Source: Pelargonium cotyledonis
Lineage: Eukaryota; Streptophyta; Magnoliopsida; Geraniales; Geraniaceae
Assembly (NCBI GenBank): GCA_036897625.1
Contig: JAYMTA010000184.1
Location: 1 to 35,775 of the forward strand
Reading direction: 5' to 3'
Length of the DNA: 35,775 bases
Below are positions 10,161 through 20,805 of the stretch, piece after piece. A model generated the notes under the pieces. That model worked only from the letters and a program-made list of their open reading frames with translations. It made no database searches and was not told the DNA's origin. How positions within the stretch are numbered: position 1 is the stretch's first letter; every line of letters starts with the position of its first letter. The position numbers were made by a program, and so were the translations under genes.

Positions 10161-10960
10161 CGCTGATTGTGCTGGAGATGAGGATTATCTTATTGACTAT
10201 TTAGCTAAGCATCGTGCAGATTTTGTCCCAACATGGTTGTATTTTGATGCCAGATCATAGGAAGGGTGAAATTTAATGTCTGTTGACACTGAAAACAAAG
10301 AAACATTAGCTCAGATAATACTGTGCTTATTGCTCGTTTTTGTGAAATTAGTAATTTACAGATTGTTGTTACATACTCTCCGATGTTATAATTTGTGAAA
10401 TTATCAGATTTTAAGGATCCACAGCACTTCTCACAATTAGAATTGATCTCATTCACTGCAAATATATCGTAAGTGCAAGGTTCAATCACTCTTTATTTTA
10501 CAATGGTACAAATACCTTATTTGCATAGATTAATAAAACAAAATTGTTTGATTAGAAAATATCATAAGACGACTTCAAAAAGTAAAGTATGAAAATTCAA
10601 AATTAAGTTGCGAAATTTTACTAGGTTTTGCATTCTTCCCATAAATCGTCTACTTTTTAATTTGTGAATTTTTAGTGGCAACAAGTTATATGCACAAAAT
10701 TTTGTACAAATTCAAACCCTCTTAACTTTTCTTTTCCATTGTGTTTAGGACAAAAAAATAAAAAATACAAAAATTTAGCTGTCGTTATCCGTGTCATAAT
10801 TTCCTTTATTTATTGAGCATCCTGTAATTTGCTCAAAAAAGAGGGTCATTACCGTCAACTGGCGTAATTACAAAAGCTTGAGCGTCAACTTCAACCGTTC
10901 TTCATTTCTCACGTCACTATTACAAGCAACACTCATTTTGGCAGACTCAAAGAACCCTAA
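10161..10960. other. spacer between SWP73 and FIGL1
   Basis: The first ~350 bases are T-rich and probably the SWP73 3' UTR (AATAAAAC-like signals near 10530). The remainder is AT-rich with no coding signal. The last 100 bases before FIGL1 form its likely promoter and short leader. The leader includes AACCCTAAATGG, which overlaps the start codon and resembles a telo-box. Confidence 0.4.
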
Positions 10961-13900
10961 ATGGCGGGAAAAGAGGATACGAAGCAGAGACTGTCGTCAT
11001 CTTCCTCGAGAGCGAGGACTATGGAGGATTCCAAGGAGACAGAGAAGATATGCTGGAGAAAGGAAGTAGACGAGAACCTGAAGCGGCTCCACTCTCTCCT
11101 GTTTGGAGCTGATATTGCTCTCGAGAGAGCCGACTTCCCGGCGGCGTATGTCCTTGGTCTCATCGGTTTTCTCGACTCCAAATCTCTCAGCGACGTCGAT
11201 GAGGCCTTTATCCGGCCCATTCGCCGCGAGGCTCTCGCCAAGGTTGATGTCGCTCGCCGATCCCTCGCTCCAGACTCGGATCGGTAAATTTCCTGTACTG
11301 ATTGTGGAGTTTTCTTTTCGCTTCCTGTTGAGCTTATTTATCTCATGGAAGGTTAATATACTGGAATGCAGAACAATTTAGATTTAATTGAATTCTGTTG
11401 GATTGTTTGCTGTCACTTGTAAAATGTTGAACTCACGCAAATGTGAGTTTTAATGGAATTCGGAACTATTTAGATCTAACTGGATCATGCTGAATTTTGT
11501 TACTATGTTCTGTTTGATTTGGAGCTGACGAAATGTAAATACTACTTAAATTTTGCTGAATGATTTGAACTGGAAGTGTTAGGCTCAGTGGCTTTAACAG
11601 TTGAACTCATCTTATTCTTATCCTTATATGCAAATCCTGTTTCTTCAGAAGATGCATGTCAGATTGAATGTTTATGGAAAGACTTCCATTGAGTGGAATT
11701 TTCATATTATTAGGGCCTGTGAGAGTGAGTCGTGCTAGGTTGGTGAAGAGATAGTCTTCATCCATGCAATTTAAATTCATATTAATTTACTTAATTAGAG
11801 CTGTGTGAGACATGCCCAATTGTCTGTAGACTAAGATTCTGGAGCTGCTACTGTGGGTATTCAATACTCTTTAAGCTTAGGTCAGATAACAAACAGTTCT
11901 GCATTTGGATGTAATGATTCATTATGCCGATGAGGATGGTTCTGCTAGAATAGTTTCAGAATAAATTGTTCCACTGCCAATAAAGATGTTAAACAAGCTT
12001 TATGGTCTTAGAATTGGGTGTCTGTTTTGATGGCAATATTGATCTCCAATTAAGCATGTTTGGGGAATTAATTAATGAGTGCTGGTGAGAATCTGAATTC
12101 GATTCCCTTTGATTTGTACATTTTTAGAGTTGTGCAGTTTTGTCTGAAATCATTATGTATTCTGACTATGACACTGATAACGTCTCTCCTGTGCATCTTC
12201 AGTCGAGCATTTGAACAGTTAGAGAGAGCTCCGGGTTGTATTTTTGGCTTGAAAGGAGATATTAACATCGAGAAGATAAAACAGTCGAAGTACTTCCGCT
12301 CTCTCCTTCAGCAGTCTACAGGAAGAGATATAAATCTGGTGTGGATTGCATAAATGCATATTGTTTCTGTTTATTCTTGGGTAGTATTGAAATTATTAAC
12401 TTTTTGTTTCACTCCTGTTATTTCAAATTTTTTATTATGTAGCAGAAGGATCAGCTGAACAAGCAGGACAAGATGAATTGCAAGGCATCCAAAGTAATGA
12501 CACAAGCAAAGTTGACAACCTTGTATGGGAGCAACATCCCTAAGGCAAATAACGGCTCATACAAGAGTTTGCTGAACTCCAAAAGTGAAAACTCTGAGGA
12601 ATGCATGAATTTGGAAAAGGGACAATCATATCACAACCATCCTAAAGGTTATGCTCTCTCCTCTTTCTCAAAAGCCGAAGAGGAGGAAAAAGCTTCAAAA
12701 AATATTGGAACAAAACGTGCGCACATGGGTATTGGTAGCCCCAGTATCGATAATGCTAAGTCACCATCAAGCTGCGAAGATGCTAATGCTGATGCTTCAG
12801 GCAATGGGTTTGTAACTGCCAGAGCGAAATTGGTAACCATTTTCTGACAATAACTTTTTATCCTTTTTACTTTTTCCCTTGCATTATGCCGTGCAAACAC
12901 ATTACTCACAGTCACACTGCTCAGAGAAGCTTTCAAGGGAATAGTTCTCTGCCTTGGTACTTCTCCATTTTGAAATCCAAAAAAAAAAAAGGATATTCAC
13001 CAACATCCTGAGTTTCGCAGACAAGTGAGACAGCTTTGTTTCAACATTTTTTCTGGCTGCTAGAGATAGATTTTTGTTAGCTCTGCAGTTTGAAGTCATA
13101 TTTAGTTAGGCCTTGAACTAGAAAACATTTGGGTACTAATTTCTCCAATCTTCGAAAAACAGATGCTGCCAACTTCTATATTTTTCATTGGGATGTGCAG
13201 TATATTGTGCCTGATGCATTTCTGTTAAGGGCTGTTTGCCATTTTTAATCATCTTCTAAATCCAAAGAGATGAAACTTAGCTGAATGGATGCGTCTCCTT
13301 ATTCAGTTCTGCTTACAGGTAGATCAAGTATCATATTGAGTGTTGAATGGGAATCTCTGGACCTTTCTCTGGAAATGTCTTATTCGTACTCCATTAAATT
13401 TTATATTTCATTTTTTTATATCATTTTTCTTACTTCTCCTACATTCTTCTTATGCCATAGGAAATGGATGCAAGGCAAAAACGAGGGTTGGCAGGATCAC
13501 CAAGTGCTTCTGTCTCCCCACAAAGTTATGGAGCGAGATCATATGGATTTTCACGCCGTGGCATCCGCGGTAATTTTGTTCCCCCTATTAAATCTGGCGG
13601 TGGAAATAGTGGTAATATGATATCACGGGCTGCAGGAAAGGGCGATGATGCATTAGACGACTCTACTAAGAAATGGTTAGTTATGTACTGACATTTCCCA
13701 TGCTGATTGAAAAAATTCAGACGTTATCCTTCTTGTAAGAGCTTCTTGTAGTGTGTTCCACTATCAACTTTCTTTAAAGTGTCTTCATCCGTTCTGTGCT
13801 CTTTCATTGGACTTCTTACAGCGGCCACTCTTTCGTAACTCTTAATATCCCATTTTGGAAGAATGAAGATGAATTACAAGAAAATGTGCATTCATGTCCT

Positions 13901-16589
13901 AATGCCATTTTATTTTGCCTTGTAGTTTGGAAATGTTATGCGGTCCTGATGGCGAGCTTCCTGAAAAATTAAGGAACTTGGAACCTCGTCTTATTGAACA
14001 CATCAGTAATGAGATTATGGATCGGGACCCCAATGTTCGGTGGGATGACATCGGTAAAATAAATTGATGCAAAGTTTATTCTTTTATGTAGTGTTGTAGT
14101 TCGTTCTGATTTATGGTCACTACTTGATAATGTTGTAGCTGGTCTGGAGTATGCAAAAAAATGCGTGACTGAAATGGTTATATGGCCGTTATTGCGTCCT
14201 GACATTTTTAAAGGTTGTCGTTCTCCAGGCAAAGGTCTTCTTTTATTTGGTCCACCAGTAAGTACTGAATTCTCTTTTGCATTGGAGATGGAGATAACAA
14301 TACTATTTTATGATTTATCTATATATCGCACATCTTAGGGAACGGGTAAAACGATGATTGGAAAAGCTATAGCTGGAGAAGCAAAAGCAACCTTTTTCTA
14401 CATATCTGCTAGTTCATTAACAAGCAAGTGGGTATGTATTCACATAATTTTCTGGTCATTGGTTGCAAAGCTTGATATGCTATTAATGAACATGACTCTG
14501 TTGTGATAATCTTATATCTAATTTGAATTTGTTGTTGTTGCCAACTTTATCTCCTCTGGTGGCTGTAGATTGGCGAGGGTGAAAAACTAGTGAGGGCCCT
14601 TTTTGGAGTTGCTTGCTGTCGTCAGCCTGCAGTTATATTTGTTGATGAAATTGATTCACTTCTTTCTCAGGTAATATATCTGGTGACCCTGTCTAGAGAA
14701 CAAATATGAAATGGCAGTGTAGCCTAGCCATGGATTCTAAATTTGATTCTATCATGTCTCGTATGGATTGAAGAAAATTCTTGTTACCAATTACAAATCT
14801 TACTGTTACACAACTTCACTTAAATGAGTGTTTATGTTAAGTGGGAAGCTGTTTAAGATATACAGTAAATGTTCCCTGTCGGACAATAATACCAAGAAGT
14901 TATTGGAGAAGTTTAACTAAGCTTACAAAAGACCCTATGTGGTTTACCTCAAGTTAACTACAATTGTTTAGTGAAAATCATTTGTCATGTGGAGAGACAA
15001 TTTTATCTTTTTTTTCAGCGCAAATCAGAAGGTGAACATGAATCAAGTAGGCGGCTCAAAACACAATTTCTCATTGAAATGGAAGGTTTTGACAGTGGAA
15101 GTGAACAAATTCTGCTTATAGGTAACTTTTTATTGTTCAAATGGTTTTATTATTTCAAATGCCAATTTGGGTTTAGCATAAAGTTCTTCTCCCGTGATGA
15201 TTCTGATGAAAATCAATGTGTAATAGTGCAAACTGCAAGCTTTGATAATGTGCTTTGTGTGAATTAACTTTATCTTCTTTTTTTTTCATTTGCAATAGCA
15301 TTAAAATGTTGTACATGCATTAAGGAATCTTAGCTACCAAGCTTTCATCATTATTGGTCCTGTTAAGGTTGTGCAATATAAAAAAATATATATTTAGTTC
15401 TTGTTTGTCTTTTAATAATACTATATAGTTTACTTCAAACTAGGCATTTGGCAATTTGCTGTTTGGTTAGTTTTATTCAGAGCAGGGTATGTAATTGAAG
15501 CTGGTATTCCCTAGGTAGAATTTATGTCTATTATGTTATATTTACTTCTAACAATTTATGATTTGAAGCTTAGGGTGGCAAAGAGCAATGATCATCAAAA
15601 CTAATAGAGATTGTCTTGCCTTAAAATTGTTATAACAGTTTATAATGGCTAATCAATTTTTAGAGGACCCTGGTCACACCATGTCTTGGGCTAGCCACAC
15701 CTGTTCCTATGCAACAGACCATAATGACCTATATTTTACAGTCTACTGGCATTAATTATATTCTATTCCAGAATCGTCCCCTGTTCCATTGTTTTGCACA
15801 AGTTATTTTCAAACTGTCATTTTGAAGTGGGTACATTTTTTAGGAGCAACAAATAGACCCCAAGAGTTGGATGAAGCAGCAAGAAGGCGGCTTACCAAGC
15901 GACTATATATTCCCTTACCTTCATCAGGTGCAATCTACACACCTTTTCTTCTCAAACTATTTATAATTTCTGTACCTAACCTACTGCTACTGTGTTTTTT
16001 TTTTTTTTTTTCCAGAAGCAAGAGCATGGATTGCACGCAATCTGTTAGAGAAGGATGGGCTGTTTAAGCTTTCAAATGAGGATATTGACACTATATGCAA
16101 GTTGACTGAAGGTATCTATCTAATGTAATTTTGACCAAAGAGGCAAAAAATCCATTAATTTCTGAGTCTTGACATTTGGTTTTGAGTATTTTGTCTTGGT
16201 CTCTTTTGACTGAACCCTTGGCTTGTAATTTTCTTTCAAGGATATTCGGGATCCGACATGAAGAATTTAGTGAAAGACGCTTCTATGGGTCCACTAAGAG
16301 ATGCTTTGACTCAGGGCATAGAAATTACAAAGCTTAAAAAGGAAGACATGAGGCCTGTGACTCTGAAGGTAATAAGTGCCATAAATCGGCATGGTGATTG
16401 TCCTGTTTTTGTTACTCTGTACGTTCTAACTGTTTTCTTGTAAACTTAGTAAAGCAAGTTAATTTGTTTTTTCCCCTCTTGGTACAGGATTTTGAGAGTG
16501 CACTGCATGAGGTGAGGCCCTCTGTTTCTCCTAATGAACTTGGTACCTATGACGAATGGAACAAACAATTTGGAAGCTTGGCGCTGTAG
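10961..16589 (+). CDS. FIGL1: AAA ATPase, fidgetin-like 1 (FIGL1)
   Basis: Thirteen coding exons keep frame and give 672 residues (Arabidopsis FIGL1 is close to 680): 10961-11283, 12203-12338, 12443-12832, 13461-13675, 13926-14053, 14139-14257, 14339-14431, 14569-14670, 15019-15121, 15844-15927, 16016-16111, 16241-16368, 16488-16589. FIGL1 is a nuclear meiotic protein that limits crossovers by restraining RAD51/DMC1 strand invasion. An FxxA-type recombinase-binding motif is visible as FVTA at residues 276-279, followed by [13 protein letters not shown]. The AAA core starts at about residue 375 ([20 protein letters not shown]). Walker A GPPGTGKT is at 435-442 and is split by an intron, Walker B VIFVDEID is at 490-497, and the sensor region GATNRP starts at 537. 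The C-terminal Vps4-type segment ends [13 protein letters not shown]. No damage is seen. Intron 2 has a weak donor (CTG|GTGTGG) and a tandem acceptor. Confidence 0.94.
10964..10971 (-). promoter_or_regulatory. E2F-type site overlapping the FIGL1 start
   Basis: GCGGGAAA here is the reverse complement of TTTCCCGC, a canonical plant E2F binding site. It starts on the last base of the ATG and spans codons 2-4 (AGK). E2F control would fit a DNA-repair and meiotic gene, but an 8-base match inside coding sequence may be chance. Confidence 0.35.
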
Positions 16590-17343
16590 GTATTACTATT
16601 TTTACCAATTTATAAATGCTAGAACAAATCATTTTGACCTGTCATTCCTCAATATGATGAGACATTGATCCTGTTGCACTTGCATCTCTAGTAGGCATCT
16701 ATAGCCTTCTTTTTCACGGATTACTAGCTGAGCTACATGATGAACCTAATACATAACGTATATATAGATCAGAGCAGAGCCTTGTCTCCCCTACTTTAAC
16801 CAATGTGGGGTTGAACCAACTAAAACCAGTAGTTACTTAATGTGTTCTGTCGCTTTGCAGAAAAGGAAAGGAAAAGGTTCTAAAATAGTCGTACTATTCC
16901 TTTTGTTCCTATTTAGTCTCTACACTATTTTTCTTGTTCCAATTTAGCCTAAAATTAGCCCAAAAGTATTCCAAATAAGGACACCACGTGAAATGCACTT
17001 AGAATAATAGTTAAAGCTAACCAATCATCATCATCATCATCATCATCATTATTAGTTTATTACATTAGGATTGGTGGTTGTAAATGTGCATGTGCACACT
17101 CTGACTGACCAGATATTAAAGAACTTGAATGGAATATGATTCATGAATATGCTAAGGGAACAATTTTTTTCCGATCATGCCAGATTAATGCCTGATGTGG
17201 TTAATGCTATTCCTGATACATGATTGTTCTACATGCGAATCACATATATATTAACATATGAGGAACAGTAGTTACACAGCTCAAGTTTAAATAGAGAAAA
17301 AAAATCATTTTCACTAGTTTAATGAATGATTTGATTTGATTTG
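16590..17343. other. spacer between convergent FIGL1 and CYP94, with small repeats
   Basis: This stretch lies between the 3' ends of FIGL1 (+) and the CYP94 pseudogene (-). At 16894-16955 two ~31-base tandem units share CTATT...CTTGTTCC(A/T)ATTTAG. Such phrases recur in plant repetitive DNA, so this may be the end of an old element. A trinucleotide (ATC) run lies at 17024-17049. No coding signal was found. Confidence 0.45.
17024..17049. repeat. (ATC)n microsatellite
   Basis: Twenty-six bases of uninterrupted ATC repeat, a little under nine units. It is a candidate polymorphic marker and lies in the 3' spacer between FIGL1 and the CYP94 pseudogene. Confidence 0.95.
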
Positions 17344-18860
17344 TCAACTGTTAATTCTATTGTTAATGATGACTCTGAACCCACCGCCCATGTGAGCCGT
17401 TAAGAGTGGCACAAAAACCGGTCTACTTGAGTTGACTGGAACGATTTGGAACCTCCTCAGTATGGAAGGTATCACATATTTCATCTGGTAGAAAGCCATC
17501 TCCTTTCCCAGACACACCCTTGGACCGGCCTGAAATACTGGAAACTTGTATGGGCATACCTTCTTTAACACCCATCTCTCCGTCTTTGGTTCAACAAACC
17601 ACCGTTCTGGTTTGAATTTGAACCAGTCTATACCCCACAATGCTTCCATCCTCCCCATTCCATAGGGGAAGTAAGTAACTCTGTCTCCAGCCCAGACAGG
17701 AGTATCATCTGGCAACACATTGACAAGCGCATGCTTCGAGTCCCAAACCACCGGCGGGTAGAGTCTCATACTCTCGCAAAGGCATGCCTTCAAGAATCTC
17801 AAGTCCTTCAAAAATTCATAATCCATCTGTCTCTCTTTCACTAGTTCTATCTCCTTCACAACCTCTTGCTCTCTCTCTGGATTGCAAGAAAGCAACCAGA
17901 GCAGCCATGTCATTGTGGCGGGTGTGGTATCCCTTCCCGCCATGATGAAACTAATCACCATGTCTCTTACTACCTCCTGTTCGTGACCAGCCAATATCAA
18001 TCTTGACAGGATATCTTCACCGCAGTTCTGTCCCTTTTCGTCCATCATCTTCTTCCTATTCTGAATTATCTCTGCAACGTAGCTATGAACTTCTTTAACA
18101 GCCTTCTTCAACTCTCTTTCAGATCCAACTCCAAGCTACCTCTTAATCTTCCAAAAGATGAATAGAGGTGCTGCTCTGCGCCCTGCGCAGATGGCGGATG
18201 CCATGTCAAATGCTTCGGCTATTGGCGTAATGGGCAGGGAAGGATTCAAGGACAAATCGTCAACCCCCAAGGAGACTTTACAGATCTATTGAATGTAACC
18301 CTCCTTAACAAGTCTTGCAAGTCCACCTCCGTGTTCTTGTTTGCCAAAGACTCTAGCTCTGGTAACAACCGGTTCTCAACTTCATCGTGCAAGGTATCCA
18401 TTATGAATTCTTGGAGGGACGCAGTGGTGAACTCGTGGCTCGCTAGCTTGCGCTGGGTGCGCCATAGCTCTCCGTCCACGTTAAAGATACCACAGCCGAG
18501 AAAGTCCCCTAGGATGTCAGTGAATGGCTTGCCTTTAGGGAAGTTGTTGAATCTGGTTTTGAGCATGTACTCAACGTTGGCTGTATTAGCAGTCACAATG
18601 GTCCGTGGTGCTCCATAGCGGTGCACTACAATGGTGTTGGTTGGGAAATGAGCGAGCAGCTCAGTGTACCAATCCAGCAAACGGTGTCGGTTCCTGTAGA
18701 AGGAAACCAAGCATCTGATGATGGGATAGGATTCGGGGCCATGGAAAGAATAGCGCTTGCGAACTCCACAGAATTTATAGGCGATTACATACAAATAGAG
18801 AAGCGCCGAGAGCAAAATAAGAGGCATTGCTTCAGAGGCAAAGGACGTGAATGTTTCCAT
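17344..18860 (-). pseudogene. CYP94B-like: cytochrome P450 of the CYP94 (B-type) family, broken
   Basis: Single-exon P450, as is usual for CYP94. Starting at the ATG at 18860, the frame shows a membrane anchor (residues ~12-30), then the family landmarks YPIIRCLVSFYRNRHRLLDW and FGVDGELWRTQRKLASHEF-like text. A one-base loss around 18285-18290 shifts the frame, so the first frame stops at 18246. In the second frame a TAG at 18136-18138 stands where the family has Trp (KIKR*LGVGSE). Beyond it everything is preserved: I-helix AGRDTT, ESMR (ExxR), FKPERW and the haem loop FQAGPRVCLGKEMAF. Corrected for the one base, the length is about 505 residues, normal for CYP94B. CYP94 enzymes omega-hydroxylate fatty acids or jasmonoyl-isoleucine in the ER; by position the counterpart is CYP94B2 (At3g01900). 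Two independent lesions and good conservation suggest recent loss, or sequence errors. Confidence 0.88.
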
Positions 18861-18907
18861 AGTGATGGATGCTTTTGCATTGGCCTTGCAAAAGCTAGCT
18901 GCACAAG

Positions 18908-18936
18908 CTTTTATAGAACGTGTAGCTGGGGGTCAA
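18908..18936 (-). promoter_or_regulatory. TATA box and W-box of the CYP94 gene
   Basis: On the minus strand TATAAAAG lies at 18915-18908, about 50 bases before the ATG, in a strong core-promoter context. TTGACC, a WRKY-type W-box core, lies at 18936-18931 just upstream. The promoter therefore looks intact although the coding region is broken. Wound and jasmonate control of CYP94 genes is known in Arabidopsis; here it is inferred. Confidence 0.5.
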
Positions 18937-18960
18937 TCGTTACCACAACGAGTATAAGCA

Positions 18961-20805
18961 AAATTTAATATGGTGTCGTCACATTTTTGGGTTTGACTCA
19001 ATAAGTTGGGTCTTTTAGTAGAGACATTTTCTTATTAATTTTTGTTGTTGGTGTTTGTTATAAAATCTTTGAACAGATTTTTTTTTTCTTTGTTTTATTT
19101 GATGTCATTTTTAATATAACTGTGGTCGACATGGGTTGTTGCTGCCCATACTTGAAAGACAAAATCGAATTAAGTTAATTGATTGGGTAGGACTAGGAGT
19201 TAAGACTAGGCCCATTCTTTTTATTATAATTGCAGCATGTGATGAAAATAGAGTGAATATTATTAAGATAATTATGTGACCCTACGTATGCTAGTTGTAG
19301 TCACTGAATCACGGGTTCCAACTTCCAATGTCGCTTTACATGATCTTAACCTGATTTGGTCATCTTTTGGATCGGGTTAAGTAACTTTTGGCAGTCAAAA
19401 TGTATTTTATGTTTAATACTCATACTCTTGTCTGACCAACTCGAAACTGCTTTAGAATCGATTTAAGATTATAGTTTAACGACCTGAATCTGATACCTGA
19501 TTTCTGGATTTACCTTTGAATTTTTTTAATGTATTTTTATTTTTTACCAATGCCATTTGGTTCATGCTTTTCACTCCATGAAATTGATTCAGAGAGGAAA
19601 AAACACTATGGCAGGTTCAAGTTTACTCTTGCCTACAGACTTTCCAGAATTCATTAATTATTTGATCGGATAATGAGTTGACCTCAATGGAATATATTTG
19701 CTCTAAAACCACTCCATATCTTCAAAATATTTATCCAAATTTAATACTGTACTATACTTTTAATTTATTGCACACCAACATCTTTATATATTTCTCCATT
19801 TCAAATTGGTTCCTTTCACGCTTATTTTTCTTCATGTCATCTACGATAATACACTGTATAATTGTTATGATTCAGAACATGTGGTCATGATATGGTAGAT
19901 GCAGACAACAACAGGTCTTTGAAACTACATTACAATGATTTCATCTTCCAACAACATTTCTCGAAGCTCCCTATAAAATATATTAACTAATAAATTAATC
20001 AATAATATATATAATGTTACAACAGCAGGTAAGGTATATTTTTTGCTAACACAAATACATGTACATTTGTTATTATTTTGCATCTTATTCAAGAATCTAA
20101 TTTGGACGTCGAAGAAAGCTTAATAAGGGCTCTACCTACCGGGTCTTGTTTTGTAGGTTGTGCTTAGGAGTTGTCGGTTAGGATGTTAATTGAATTTTAT
20201 CTGCATATTCTACTATTACGTGTAGTATGTAGTAACATATAAAACCCTAAAAATTATTATTATAAAAAGGAAAAAAAAAAGAGGTTAGATGATGGTCTCA
20301 TTGGATGGTTTAATCCTTGAATTCTTTTGAAAAAACCAAACCCATTTGTCTATTTTTCAAATAAGTTAACATTGAGAAATCAAGAGGAGTCCTTTAACAA
20401 AAAGCAATAAAAAAAGTTTTCTTTTTTGGTGTGATAATGTAAACATCGTAGTATTTACAAATCATTTGTGTTTGTCTGGTTTGATTCCTCGTAAATTTGA
20501 TGTTGAAATCTTCTTTTGTATGGCTCTACTCATGCCTTTACGACACTTTTTAGGTACTTGAAAAGAAAAAGAAAAAACCTGTTGAATAATAATCAGTCAT
20601 CGAATATAATTGAGTTATGATAAGATACTGTGAGTGCACTCAACTGAATTAAAGAGTGTCATCAACATGAAAATCAATTTATTTGTACACAAAACAGTGG
20701 AAAACTAAAGCTAGTCTCAGATATTAGAATCCGAGAAGGTGCTAAATAGCTTATTCTCTTATGTTTGATCAAAAGTTACATACTTTGCACTCAACAGTCT
20801 GAGAT
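18961..20805. other. AT-rich spacer between CYP94 and sulfite oxidase
   Basis: About 1.8 kb lies between the CYP94 promoter and the 3' end of sulfite oxidase. The open frames here are short, low in complexity and without recognisable domains. I see no terminal repeats, RNA gene or coding bias. The part next to 20806 is presumably the sulfite oxidase 3' UTR. Confidence 0.5.

Noticed and set aside
18289-18968. Plus-strand open frames of about 110 codons opposite the CYP94 gene
   Set aside because: They lie antisense to clear P450 sequence and have no independent family signal.
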